Assembly (NCBI GenBank): GCA_003531155.1
Contig: DQHR01000182.1
Coordinates: 6,889 to 15,707, forward strand
Source of the DNA: Bacteroidales bacterium
Lineage (GTDB): Bacteria > Bacteroidota > Bacteroidia > Bacteroidales > Tenuifilaceae
Length of the DNA: 8,819 nt
Direction of reading: 5' to 3'
A program made the translations under genes and the position numbers. Below, one piece after another: positions 1-6,926 of the stretch. A model generated the notes under the pieces. It worked only from the letters and a program-made list of their open reading frames with translations, made no database searches and had not been told where the DNA came from. Positions within the stretch are counted from its first letter, which is position 1. Every line of letters begins with the position of its first letter.

Positions 1-2
1 CA

Positions 3-43
3 GTTCGACTAAATAATTTTGTTTCACAAAATTATAGTCTCAC
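3..43. repeat. Hairpin repeat element, copy 1 (overlapping the end of G)
   Basis: On the plus strand, GTTCGACTA (3-11) and AGTCTCAC (36-43) flank perfect 10-bp arms ATAATTTTGT (13-22) and ACAAAATTAT (26-35) with a 3-nt loop; the outer GACT and AGTC can also pair. Ends, plan and orientation match copy 2 at 2768-2814. On the minus strand the first codons of the element, GTG AGA CTA TAA, give G its last three residues and stop. It may also act as a weak hairpin terminator, though no T tract follows. Confidence 0.6.
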
Positions 44-244
44 TGATTTAACACTTTCGCGCTTTACCTGAACTGCTTCAGGTTTAGTGCAAATGGGAAG
101 CGTTTTACAACCATTACAAATGGAATTGCAACTGGTTCCTTTACCATCCTCGCCTTTTCGTGCAAGCAAATATCCGCTTGTGGCGGTAATGCCAATTAAG
201 ATACCACCTCTCACAATAGCCGATAAAAAGCCTCTTCTATCCAT
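32..244 (-). CDS. Small Tat-signal protein with a four-cysteine CX3CX2CX5C motif (G)
   Basis: 70 aa from an ATG only 2 bp after the stop of F. The N-terminus MDRRGFL is a good twin-arginine signal (RR at 3-4, then xFL), followed by a glycine-rich hydrophobic stretch to about residue 28. Tat export suggests that the protein folds, perhaps with a cofactor, before crossing the membrane. The short exterior part carries Cys39, 43, 46 and 52 followed by KPEA at 54-57. Four close cysteines suit an Fe-S cluster or another metal site, but the spacing is not the classical CX2CX2CX3C ferredoxin pattern. With no obvious cleavage site, the signal may remain as an anchor. The last residues (VRL and stop) lie inside a repeat element, so the natural C-terminus may have been altered. 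It probably works with E and F. Confidence 0.8.
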   Translation of the reverse strand: MDRRGFLSAIVRGGILIGITATSGYLLARKGEDGKGTSCNSICNGCKTLPICTKPEAVQVKRESVKSVRL

Positions 245-246
245 AA

Positions 247-1203
247 CTACTTTTTTGTGTAGATATTAATCTCTTTCTTCTCTGGATCAAGCACATATAT
301 CCGGTCTTTCGAATCAACAGCCAAATCAATACCCTGTGTTCCTTCAACAAAATTTTCTGGAGAAGCAACAACGCAATTAAACTCACCCCAAGGATGATGA
401 ATTTTAACTCGTTCAATCCCTTTTTCGCTTGTAACAAAAGAACCATCAGAGAGCATTGCAATATTTGAGGGATTACAGCAACCGCTAAATCCTTCGATGC
501 TCATAGATGTTTTTGCCCACGATGATATCTGGTCGCCATTCTCGTTATAGCTTTCAAACTGATGGCGTCCTGGGTTAACAACCCAGAGTTCTCCCTCGCG
601 TCCAATTAGTAAATCGAAGTAAGGACTTGGAATAACAAATCCTTGGATGCCATTCTCAGCATTCTTCTTACCAATCTCTTTAACTAATTCGCCTAACTTA
701 TTATACTGATATACAATTCGATTTCCAGCATCAGCAACGTAAACAAACTTATCGCTTATGGCGATACTTGTCAAAACTGATTTCTCATTTACGGCTTTCC
801 ACGAAGTAACAGACTTACCTTTTGCATCAAAAATCTCAATATGATCTTGAATTCCTAAGTAAATGTTTCCATCAGCAATGGCAATACAACGGACTTCTTT
901 GCCATCGGCAAAATTCGAAACTGATTTTAAATCGCTATCAAAAATTTTAACCCCATCCCCGGCAATGTAAACATCATCGTTTTTATCAATGCAAATAGCA
1001 TGAATCTGCTTTAAATCAGGAGTTATTGTTGCAAAAGGTTTATATTTTATGAGAGAAGTATCGATATACTTAAGCTTATCCAACTTATACTCATATGGAT
1101 TTTCGTTGCTACTTTTAGGCTGAAAAAAGAAATCCATAACCATAAAAGCTACAACTACCAGAAGTAGTACCACAGATGCCCAAATGATTATTTTTTGTTT
1201 CAT
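247..1203 (-). CDS. Membrane-anchored NHL-repeat beta-propeller protein (F)
   Basis: 318 aa from an ATG. Residues 5-23 are a strong hydrophobic segment after MKQK, without an obvious cleavage site, so an anchored extracytoplasmic protein is likely. The rest is an NHL-type propeller: units of the form V-Y-V-A-D-A-G-N-R-I followed by Y-x-x-x-G-E-L (154-173), ELWVVNPGRHQFESYNENG (205-223), and a closing RIYVLDPEKKEINIY (301-315). A conserved-looking GFSGCCNPSN at 238-247 puts two adjacent cysteines in a loop, with another at Cys277 in EFNCVVA. I recall similar NHL proteins with a GCCNP motif in other bacteria, but cannot cite a named family. The gene lies 12 bp after E and 2 bp before G, strongly suggesting a shared transcript and joint function. 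NHL folds usually bind ligands or proteins; catalysis is possible but unproven. Confidence 0.87.
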   Translation of the reverse strand: MKQKIIIWASVVLLLVVVAFMVMDFFFQPKSSNENPYEYKLDKLKYIDTSLIKYKPFATITPDLKQIHAICIDKNDDVYIAGDGVKIFDSDLKSVSNFADGKEVRCIAIADGNIYLGIQDHIEIFDAKGKSVTSWKAVNEKSVLTSIAISDKFVYVADAGNRIVYQYNKLGELVKEIGKKNAENGIQGFVIPSPYFDLLIGREGELWVVNPGRHQFESYNENGDQISSWAKTSMSIEGFSGCCNPSNIAMLSDGSFVTSEKGIERVKIHHPWGEFNCVVASPENFVEGTQGIDLAVDSKDRIYVLDPEKKEINIYTKK

Positions 1204-1215
1204 ATATTTTGACTT

Positions 1216-2640
1216 TTACTTAGCCCTAACATCCAAGCAAACCATCTGCTTTGAGGTTCGCATTAGTAAATAGCCATCGGCGATGGCAATTGGTCCCCAA
1301 GAATCAACCCCTTCAATAATAAGCGCTTTATCTAACTGAACCCAACCTGAAGCGGTTGCCTTAGCAATGGTTAATGCACCATCATCGTTTAGGATAAAGA
1401 ACTTACCATCGGCAACGATATATGGTCCAAGGCCAAACCTATCGGTTTTTCCACTTGTCCAAAGAATATTCTTGCAATCATCGGGTTTACAGCAAACCAA
1501 TTGGTTACGGGTTCCCCCAGCATCCTTTGGCTGTATTCCAAAGATAAAACCATTCATAAAGATTGGCGTTTGCTGCTCCGAGGCAAGTCCCTCGACAGGT
1601 TTATATTTCTGTAAAACTTTCACATCAAATCCGCCACCATTGCTCACGAGTTGAAATAGCATAGAACCTGCTCCGTAACCAGCGGTGATAAGAATTTTAC
1701 CATTATCCAGCACCAAAGGTGATGGAGCAACTACAGATGGCGCAAAGGCTGATGTTTTCCAAAGTATCTTTCCAATATCAGCACCTTCGGCTGAAACACC
1801 TACAATTCCTCCAACAGCAGCATATATGTACATTTTTCGTCCACCAAAATTCATAGGCATTACCGATGAGTGCGACATCTTCCAACCATCGGGATTTGGG
1901 GTATTCCAAACCACCTTGCCCGTTGCACAATCCACCCCAATTAGCAACGATGTCCCTCCAGGAGCAATAACTGCAATATCTTTATCAATTAATGGACATT
2001 GTCCTGTATACCAAAATGGAACTTCGGATTTATATTCATTTACTAAATCGATTCCCCAAAGAAAATCTCCATTTTGAGGATTTGAACACATCACTTGGCA
2101 TCGAGGGCCAATTGTTACGACGTACTTATCAGTAATTGCAGGAATAGTACGAGACATCCCGTGATTACGCTTAACGTGTACTTTATATGATCTTTTCCAC
2201 AACTCTTTTCCAGTTACAAGATCAAAACAACGAAGAGCATCAGTCTTTTTGGCCTCGGTATAATCGAGTAGATAAACCTTACCATTATATATTACTGGTG
2301 CTGCATGGCCTTCGCCCAAATCCACCTTCCACAAAATTTTTGGACCTTCCTTTCCCCAATTGTCGATTAGTGGAATATTTTCCTTGTTGATATTATCAAA
2401 TTCGGCACCCCTAAAACGAGTCCATTTTCCTGTAAGTGATGATGAGACTTCCTCATATTTGGTAAAACTCTCTCCAATCTTTACAACATCGCTAGTATCG
2501 GCGCTCTTGGCTGGTCTATTATCCTGACCCGGAACGCTAACTGATAAATCCTTTACAGGATTATTTAAAAACCAAAACAAGAAAATGCCTAGAAAAACTA
2601 AAGCAACTACAGCTATTAAATACTTATCGTTCAGTTTCAT
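1216..2640 (-). CDS. Membrane-anchored PQQ-like beta-propeller protein (E)
   Basis: 474 aa from the ATG at 2640. A 13-codon extension would need a TTG start; the ATG is preferred because a membrane segment follows at once (8-26, after MKLNDKY). No cleavage site is evident, so it is likely an N-terminal anchor with the propeller outside the cytoplasm. A linker to about residue 70 leads into a W-x-x-FRG motif at 73-78, then blades FDLVTGKELW, DCATGKVVW and IGKILW, typical of PQQ-binding-like propellers. It is only distantly related to A-D, larger, and cysteine-richer (Cys138, 181, 185, 215, 238, 383, 384, 389, 468), including a CCKPDDC cluster at 383-389. It is the first gene of the E-F-G operon, 12 bp before F. 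A redox or metal-related role is possible but inferred only from the cysteines and neighbours. Confidence 0.88.
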   Translation of the reverse strand: MKLNDKYLIAVVALVFLGIFLFWFLNNPVKDLSVSVPGQDNRPAKSADTSDVVKIGESFTKYEEVSSSLTGKWTRFRGAEFDNINKENIPLIDNWGKEGPKILWKVDLGEGHAAPVIYNGKVYLLDYTEAKKTDALRCFDLVTGKELWKRSYKVHVKRNHGMSRTIPAITDKYVVTIGPRCQVMCSNPQNGDFLWGIDLVNEYKSEVPFWYTGQCPLIDKDIAVIAPGGTSLLIGVDCATGKVVWNTPNPDGWKMSHSSVMPMNFGGRKMYIYAAVGGIVGVSAEGADIGKILWKTSAFAPSVVAPSPLVLDNGKILITAGYGAGSMLFQLVSNGGGFDVKVLQKYKPVEGLASEQQTPIFMNGFIFGIQPKDAGGTRNQLVCCKPDDCKNILWTSGKTDRFGLGPYIVADGKFFILNDDGALTIAKATASGWVQLDKALIIEGVDSWGPIAIADGYLLMRTSKQMVCLDVRAK

Positions 2641-2767
2641 TGAGAATTTCTCGATTACTATTAATGAGTCTCCCCTCAATAAACTCGTGGGAGATCTTTA
2701 TAAAACATTTTATTTTTTAGACTCAAAAGATATTGCATTTACCTCCGCTCCCGCCTTCAGCGGCATT

Positions 2768-2814
2768 GTTCGACTACAAATTTCATTTCGTAAACTCATG
2801 AAATTAAGTCTCAC
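2768..2814. repeat. Hairpin repeat element, copy 2 (upstream of E)
   Basis: On the plus strand this begins GTTCGACTA and ends AGTCTCAC. Between them, arms AATTTCAT (2779-2786) and ATGAAATT (2798-2805) pair around an 11-nt loop, and the outer GACT/AGTC bases can also pair. The same conserved ends and stem-loop plan occur at 3-43 in the same orientation. The stem sequences differ between copies while pairing is kept. I do not recognise a named family. Confidence 0.6.
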
Positions 2815-2821
2815 GAATAAA

Positions 2822-2881
2822 AAACGGATCTGCTTTAATCACAAAACACAAGTTTTAGACGATAAAAGAACAAATCCGTTT
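2822..2881 (-). terminator. Possible terminator-like inverted repeat in the D-E intergenic region
   Basis: Arms AAACGGAT (2822-2829) and ATCCGTTT (2874-2881) form a perfect 8-bp inverted repeat with a 44-nt interior that contains a small AAAAC/GTTTT hairpin. On the minus strand the second arm runs into TTTTATT, as in a terminator. The wide spacing makes it weak. It could be a back-up terminator for D or part of a leader structure before E. Confidence 0.3.
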
Positions 2882-2937
2882 AACTAAAATATCTTTAATA
2901 TTTCCTGAGCAGTACAAATAATTCATTATAGAACCTA

Positions 2938-3006
2938 TGTCATCCTGAGCGAAGCGAAGGATCTAAATATTTGTAATATAGATGCTTCACTTTGTTCAGC
3001 ATGACA
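2938..3006. repeat. Imperfect long hairpin repeat of the TCATCCTGAGCGAAG type
   Basis: Two 27-nt arms (2938-2964 and 2980-3006) are inverted copies matching at 22 of 27 positions, starting TGTCATCCTGAGC and ending AGCATGACA, around a 15-nt AT-only (but for one G) loop. From general knowledge, elements with the TCATCCTGAGCGAAGCGAAGGATCT core are abundant intergenic repeats in many Bacteroidota; no coding capacity is known. It starts 10 nt past the stop of paralogue D, so the transcript of D would end in, or read through, a very stable hairpin. No long T tract follows, so intrinsic termination is not certain. Confidence 0.85.
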
Positions 3007-3016
3007 TCTCACACTT

Positions 3017-4276
3017 TTACTTTATTTTATAAGCCATCAAAGCATTCCCGCGTCTTACGTATAACACTCCATCTTTAATTGCTGGGTGCGACCAGCATGG
3101 ACCTTTGCCCATAGGAACTTGGAACGAGCCAACCACCTTGAAATCGTTTGGTGTAGCCTCGACCAATCCAACTGTTCCATTTTTCTCATCGTAACAATAA
3201 AGCATACCATCGTTGGCAATGATTGCTCCTTTGGTTTTCCACTCCTTTTCGAACATGGTCCTGCCAGTATTCCAATCGATGCAGCACCATTTACCTATTC
3301 TATTGTTAATCCAGTTGGAACCATAGATGTAGCCATTAACAAGTACTATACCACCATGGTGAACATCAAGAGTCTCATCAGTCCATTCCAAAGTTAATGT
3401 TTTAAAATCGTTGGATAATGCATACAAAGCTCCTACGTGGTCATATCCGCCGGTGATATAAATCTTATAATCTTTATAGATAGGTGTATTAGTATTTGTG
3501 TAAGGCGCACCTGGCCATACTTTCAATGAATTTTCATTTTTCAAACCAGCATAGTTAACACTACTAAGGATATCTCCATTACTTGCATCAACTACAATAA
3601 GATAGGTTCCTGTTATTGTGATGATTAAATCTTTACCATTCTCTTTAACTAAAAGAGGGGAAACGTAAGCACAAGTATCTTTCAAACTTTTCGACTGCCA
3701 AATGGTTTCTCCTGTTTTCTTATCTAAAGCAACAATTGTGGTTTTCTCACCGCATGGAGTAAAAATTACTTTATTATCTACAAGAAGCAATGACTCTGAG
3801 TAGCCCCAGCTACCAGTTCTTCCTTCAAATTCCTTCATCCCATCGACTTTCCAAATCAATTTACCATCATTAGCATCGGCACAAATTATTTCGCCCATGC
3901 CACTTGAAGCATAAATCCTGTCACCTTCAACAGTTGGAGTAGAGCGGCTATCAGAAAAAGAATCCATCCAAGCTTTTCCAATTGGAATTTGCCATTTTTC
4001 CTGACCATTCATATCCAAGGTAATAAGCATATCGATGCCATCCTTTAAACCCGTTAAATAAATTGAATTATTTGCAATAGACATGGATGAATAACCCGAG
4101 GGCAATCTATCATTAGACCATAATAGCTGTGGTCCAGACTCAGGCCAAACTTTAAGCAAGCCTGTTTCGTGATATACACCTGTACGTCCAACTCCACGCC
4201 ACTCGCTAGTTTCCTGAGAAAAAGCGTTGATAAATAAAATAAAAAAAGTGATACCTAAATAAATGTTCTTTCTCAT
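3017..4276 (-). CDS. Exported PQQ-like beta-propeller protein, paralogue D
   Basis: 419 aa from an ATG, with a signal peptide (MRKN, hydrophobic 5-17, probable cleavage before QETSEWRG). Same architecture as A-C: WRG at 26-28, RSTP at 111-114, CIDW at 332-335, and blades LDKKTGETIW and ADANDGKLIW. It is about 15 residues longer, mostly from an insertion near residues 245-260. D keeps the HHGG stretch at 306-309 that I associate with the wider family of these 400-residue PQQ-like proteins; A, B and C have changed it to QMGG, EHGD and QQGD. D therefore looks least diverged from that family. It is separated from C by a terminator and 131 bp, so it is probably its own transcription unit, ending at the hairpin repeat just past its stop. 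Substrate and cofactor are unknown. Confidence 0.9.
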   Translation of the reverse strand: MRKNIYLGITFFILFINAFSQETSEWRGVGRTGVYHETGLLKVWPESGPQLLWSNDRLPSGYSSMSIANNSIYLTGLKDGIDMLITLDMNGQEKWQIPIGKAWMDSFSDSRSTPTVEGDRIYASSGMGEIICADANDGKLIWKVDGMKEFEGRTGSWGYSESLLLVDNKVIFTPCGEKTTIVALDKKTGETIWQSKSLKDTCAYVSPLLVKENGKDLIITITGTYLIVVDASNGDILSSVNYAGLKNENSLKVWPGAPYTNTNTPIYKDYKIYITGGYDHVGALYALSNDFKTLTLEWTDETLDVHHGGIVLVNGYIYGSNWINNRIGKWCCIDWNTGRTMFEKEWKTKGAIIANDGMLYCYDEKNGTVGLVEATPNDFKVVGSFQVPMGKGPCWSHPAIKDGVLYVRRGNALMAYKIK

Positions 4277-4315
4277 TTGGAAGAGTTTAAAAGTAATTAA
4301 GTTGCTAAATTATTA

Positions 4316-4343
4316 TAAACTTACATCATTAACGAATTGCAAA
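4316..4343 (-). promoter_or_regulatory. Candidate Bacteroidota-type promoter for paralogue D
   Basis: On the minus strand a TTTG (4343-4340) is followed after 16 nt by TAAGTTTA (4323-4316), which matches 7 of 8 positions of the Bacteroidota -7 consensus TAnnTTTG. The -7-like box is 39 nt from the ATG of D. The spacing is a few bases shorter than usual and the region is AT-rich, so this is tentative. A promoter is expected here because a strong terminator lies just upstream. Confidence 0.25.
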
Positions 4344-4354
4344 AGTTAAAAAAC

Positions 4355-4387
4355 AAGCCCAGATAAATACAAAATCTATCTGGGCTT
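4355..4387 (-). terminator. Strong Rho-independent terminator after paralogue C
   Basis: Perfect 11-bp arms AAGCCCAGATA (4355-4365) and TATCTGGGCTT (4377-4387) around an 11-nt loop. On the minus strand the hairpin follows the stop of paralogue C by about 20 nt and runs into GTTTTTTTAACTTTT. It ends the A-B-C unit and separates it from D. Confidence 0.9.
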
Positions 4388-4407
4388 AATTTAAAAATCA
4401 ATTCAAA

Positions 4408-5625
4408 CTATTTCTTTGCGATATCATAAGCAAATAAAGAATTGTCGTGCCTTATATATAGGACACCATCCTTAATAACGGGATGAGAGCAGTGTAAAAG
4501 CACAGTACCTCCTAAAACTTTGAATTCGCCTTTTTTCTCAACACCATTATCTATTGGCTTCAAGAGTCTTACAAATCCCATTCTCAAATCGTAAGTATAG
4601 ATTAGGTTCTCAGCCGAAATAATATTCACAATCTCCGACTTTATCGAATCTGCAAACAACGTTTTTCCTGTAGACCAATCTAAGCACATAAAATTCTTCG
4701 AACTTCCTCCATAAATCTTGTTATCGAGCACAACAACATCCCCTTGTTGTGAAGCAAATTCTTTATTCCGCCAAACCTCAGTATAACTTTTTCCATCATC
4801 AGCAATTTTCAGCATAAAACTCCCCGATTTCCATACATCTGTTGAAAATAAATATCCATCCCTAAAAACGGGGGTATGAGCAACTGGCCAACCTTTAATC
4901 TCGTAACGCCATGCTAATTTACCAGTTGAAATATCAACTGAGAATAATTCCTTTTTTGTCTCGTTGACAAAAAACTTTTTATCGCCTAATTTGATAAGTA
5001 TTGGCGACGAATACGATGTACTATCACCAGCAAAGCCTTCAGATTTCCATATTAAATCACCATTTTTACGATTAAGCGCAACAACCAACGCCTCGGAACT
5101 AGCGGTTGTACAGAAAAGCATATCTCCCTCGGCTAAAAGATTTTCGCACAGTCCAAATTCAGGTACTGGAGTTTTAAACTCCTTCACAATATCTTTTGTC
5201 CACTTTACATCTCCATTATCAGCATCAAAACAAAAAAGTTTTCCGAAGCCATTCAGCACATATCCCAATCCATTGTAGATTAAAGGAGTTGAGCGCATTC
5301 CAGGCCAATTCACCATCCACTCCTTGCCCAATGACTTTTTCCAAAGCAACTCGCCTTTTTTACCAAAAGCGTAAACATAGCTGATACTATCGTTAGTACC
5401 AATGGTGTAAATTTTATCAGATGTAGCAGAAACGGATGCATAACCTGGACCAAGGCTATCAAACCTCCAAAGCAATTTTGGCCCGTCTTGGGGCCATTCA
5501 TTAAGAAGGTTAGTGTCAGGATAAATACCATTTCTTTCAGGTCCTCGCCACTGTGCAATTTCCTGTTTAGATGTGCATTGAGCAAATAGTGCTAATGCTA
5601 CGGCAAATAGAAACAACTGTCGCAT
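4408..5625 (-). CDS. Exported PQQ-like beta-propeller protein, paralogue C (possible lipoprotein)
   Basis: 405 aa from an ATG. The N-terminus has a hydrophobic segment at about 4-15 followed by FAQC with Cys17. This could be a relaxed Bacteroidota lipobox, but Gln just before the Cys and Phe at -3 are not canonical, so ordinary signal-peptidase cleavage is an alternative. The mature protein aligns with A, B and D: WRG at 26-28, RSTP at 111-114, CLDW at 314-317, and blades LNRKNGDLIW and VDISTGKLAW. The YCSP motif of A and B has become YSSP here, so that cysteine is lost. It is the last gene of the probable A-B-C operon, and its stop is followed within about 20 nt by a strong terminator. Function is unassigned beyond the fold. 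Confidence 0.9.
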   Translation of the reverse strand: MRQLFLFAVALALFAQCTSKQEIAQWRGPERNGIYPDTNLLNEWPQDGPKLLWRFDSLGPGYASVSATSDKIYTIGTNDSISYVYAFGKKGELLWKKSLGKEWMVNWPGMRSTPLIYNGLGYVLNGFGKLFCFDADNGDVKWTKDIVKEFKTPVPEFGLCENLLAEGDMLFCTTASSEALVVALNRKNGDLIWKSEGFAGDSTSYSSPILIKLGDKKFFVNETKKELFSVDISTGKLAWRYEIKGWPVAHTPVFRDGYLFSTDVWKSGSFMLKIADDGKSYTEVWRNKEFASQQGDVVVLDNKIYGGSSKNFMCLDWSTGKTLFADSIKSEIVNIISAENLIYTYDLRMGFVRLLKPIDNGVEKKGEFKVLGGTVLLHCSHPVIKDGVLYIRHDNSLFAYDIAKK

Positions 5626-5667
5626 GATTAAATTTTTTATTGATTATTTAATATTAGAGTGAAAAAA

Positions 5668-6885
5668 TTAGTTTGCTGTAATATTATAAACCCATAAAGA
5701 ATTAGCATATCGAATATAAAGTCGCCCTTTATTAATAACTGGTATCGCAATATGATCGCGTTTCACACCCTCTACCTTAAATTTACTAATCACCTCAAAT
5801 CCATTCTCAAGCGGTTTTACAAGTGCAACTTCACCTGAATATGTATATACATATATTAAGCCATTGGCTGATATTACCGATGAAGGGGATATGGTTTTTA
5901 CTGAATCTTTCACAACCCCCGTGTACCAATCTACACAAGAAAAATGTTTGGTAGTCCAATCGGCGCCATAGATATTATTACCAATTAGCACAACATCCCC
6001 ATGCTCTAAATCGAAAAGTTTACTGCGCCATACCTCGCTAACAGACTTTCCATCATCAGCTAACTTCAGCATTACACTACCAAATTCCCAACCATTCATT
6101 GCAAATATATACCCATCACGATAAACAGGGGTATTTGAATGAATGCCGTGAGGGTATTTAAGATCGTGACTCCAAACAACCTCACCGTTTTCAGGGTTTA
6201 ATGAAAGAATTGATTTTTCAGTAATTGTCAACAAATATCGTACTCCCTTGTATTCAATTATTTTTGGAGAACAATAGGCACTAACCTCGCCAACGCCTTT
6301 ACTTTTCCATATTAGGTTCCCTGTTTTTCTATCGAGTGCAATAATATTGGCATCAACACCTCCTGGTGCACAAAAAAGTTTATCTCCATCAACAAGAAGG
6401 TTTTCTGTTATGCCAAACTTTATCTCTTTACCATCATATTGCTTGTAAAGATCAACTGTCCAAAGTTTATTCCCATTATTTGGATCGAAGCAAGTAACTA
6501 TACCTAGTCCACTGAGTACATAACCCCTTCCATCATAAATTTGAGGTGTAGATCTTGCACCAGGAAAGTTTAGCATCCATTCTTTGCCCAACTCCTTTTT
6601 CCACAATAACGCCCCATTAATATTAAAAGAAAATAGATAGCTAATGCTATCAATAGTCCCAGTTATAAATACTTTATCTCCAGCAACTGAGGCAGAGGTG
6701 TAGCCAAGACCAAGGCCATCAAACTTCCAAACCAATTCAGGTCCACCTTCTGTCCATTTGTCTAAAAGATTTTTATCTGGATAAATACCATCTCTGTTTA
6801 CACCTCTCCATGTTGAGTTCTCTTGTGCATTAATTATCAGAACGTAAAACATTAAAAACACTAAAGGGAAAATTCTTTTTTTCAT
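5668..6885 (-). CDS. Exported PQQ-like beta-propeller protein, paralogue B
   Basis: 405 aa from the ATG at 6885; an in-frame TTG 10 codons upstream is rejected because the signal peptide starts at the ATG (MKKR, hydrophobic 5-19, probable cleavage around NAQ). Collinear with A, C and D throughout: WRG at 26-28, RSTP at 111-114, YCSP at 204-207, CVDW at 317-320, and blades such as LDRKTGNLIW and LNPENGEVVW. B is closest to C; both share a DSISY stretch, a KEWM..N.PG.RSTP block and a GDVV segment near residue 296, which points to a relatively recent duplication. It lies 41 bp after A and 42 bp before C with no terminator in either gap, so cotranscription is likely. The role is unknown, as for A. 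Confidence 0.9.
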   Translation of the reverse strand: MKKRIFPLVFLMFYVLIINAQENSTWRGVNRDGIYPDKNLLDKWTEGGPELVWKFDGLGLGYTSASVAGDKVFITGTIDSISYLFSFNINGALLWKKELGKEWMLNFPGARSTPQIYDGRGYVLSGLGIVTCFDPNNGNKLWTVDLYKQYDGKEIKFGITENLLVDGDKLFCAPGGVDANIIALDRKTGNLIWKSKGVGEVSAYCSPKIIEYKGVRYLLTITEKSILSLNPENGEVVWSHDLKYPHGIHSNTPVYRDGYIFAMNGWEFGSVMLKLADDGKSVSEVWRSKLFDLEHGDVVLIGNNIYGADWTTKHFSCVDWYTGVVKDSVKTISPSSVISANGLIYVYTYSGEVALVKPLENGFEVISKFKVEGVKRDHIAIPVINKGRLYIRYANSLWVYNITAN

Positions 6886-6926
6886 AGCATCTACATTAAA
6901 CCTATTATTTATCAATAAATTACCTA

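Larger units (their letters stand above)
2641..3016. other. 376-bp gene-free structured intergenic region between D and E
   Basis: No convincing gene is present. Read from D towards E, it holds the long hairpin repeat (2938-3006), a terminator-like inverted repeat (2822-2881), hairpin element copy 2 (2768-2814), a GC-rich patch with CCGCT/AGCGG arms (2745-2749 and 2759-2763), and a short dyad GAGAA-N-TTCTC (2642-2652) abutting the ATG of E. The promoter of E must lie here if E is not read through from D, but I find no clean TTTG / TAnnTTTG pair. The density of inverted repeats suggests a place where mobile or repeat elements have accumulated, or an RNA leader with several structures. Confidence 0.6.

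Noticed and set aside
1..27. A GTG at 27-25 on the minus strand opens a frame (MKQNYLVEL) to the left edge, as if a next gene started there.
   Set aside because: The GTG lies at the loop and stem of hairpin repeat copy 1, only nine codons are visible, and there is no ribosome binding site. The repeat explains the sequence better.
1367..2077. Plus-strand open frames of 95 and 130 codons opposite gene E.
   Set aside because: They are antisense shadows of a well-supported propeller gene with no start signals or domain of their own.
2641..2679. TTG-initiated N-terminal extension of E (and similar ones of A to 8180 and B to 6915).
   Set aside because: In all three cases the extension needs a TTG, lies upstream of a membrane or signal segment, and the ATG start gives a normal N-terminus matching the paralogues.
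2585..2887. 100-codon plus-strand open frame across the start of E and the intergenic region.
   Set aside because: It overlaps the start of E antisense and runs through several repeat elements; its product resembles no family I know.
2938..3006. CRISPR or tRNA-like structure in the D-E intergenic region.
   Set aside because: There is a single inverted repeat rather than regularly spaced direct repeats, and no cloverleaf or anticodon arm can be drawn.
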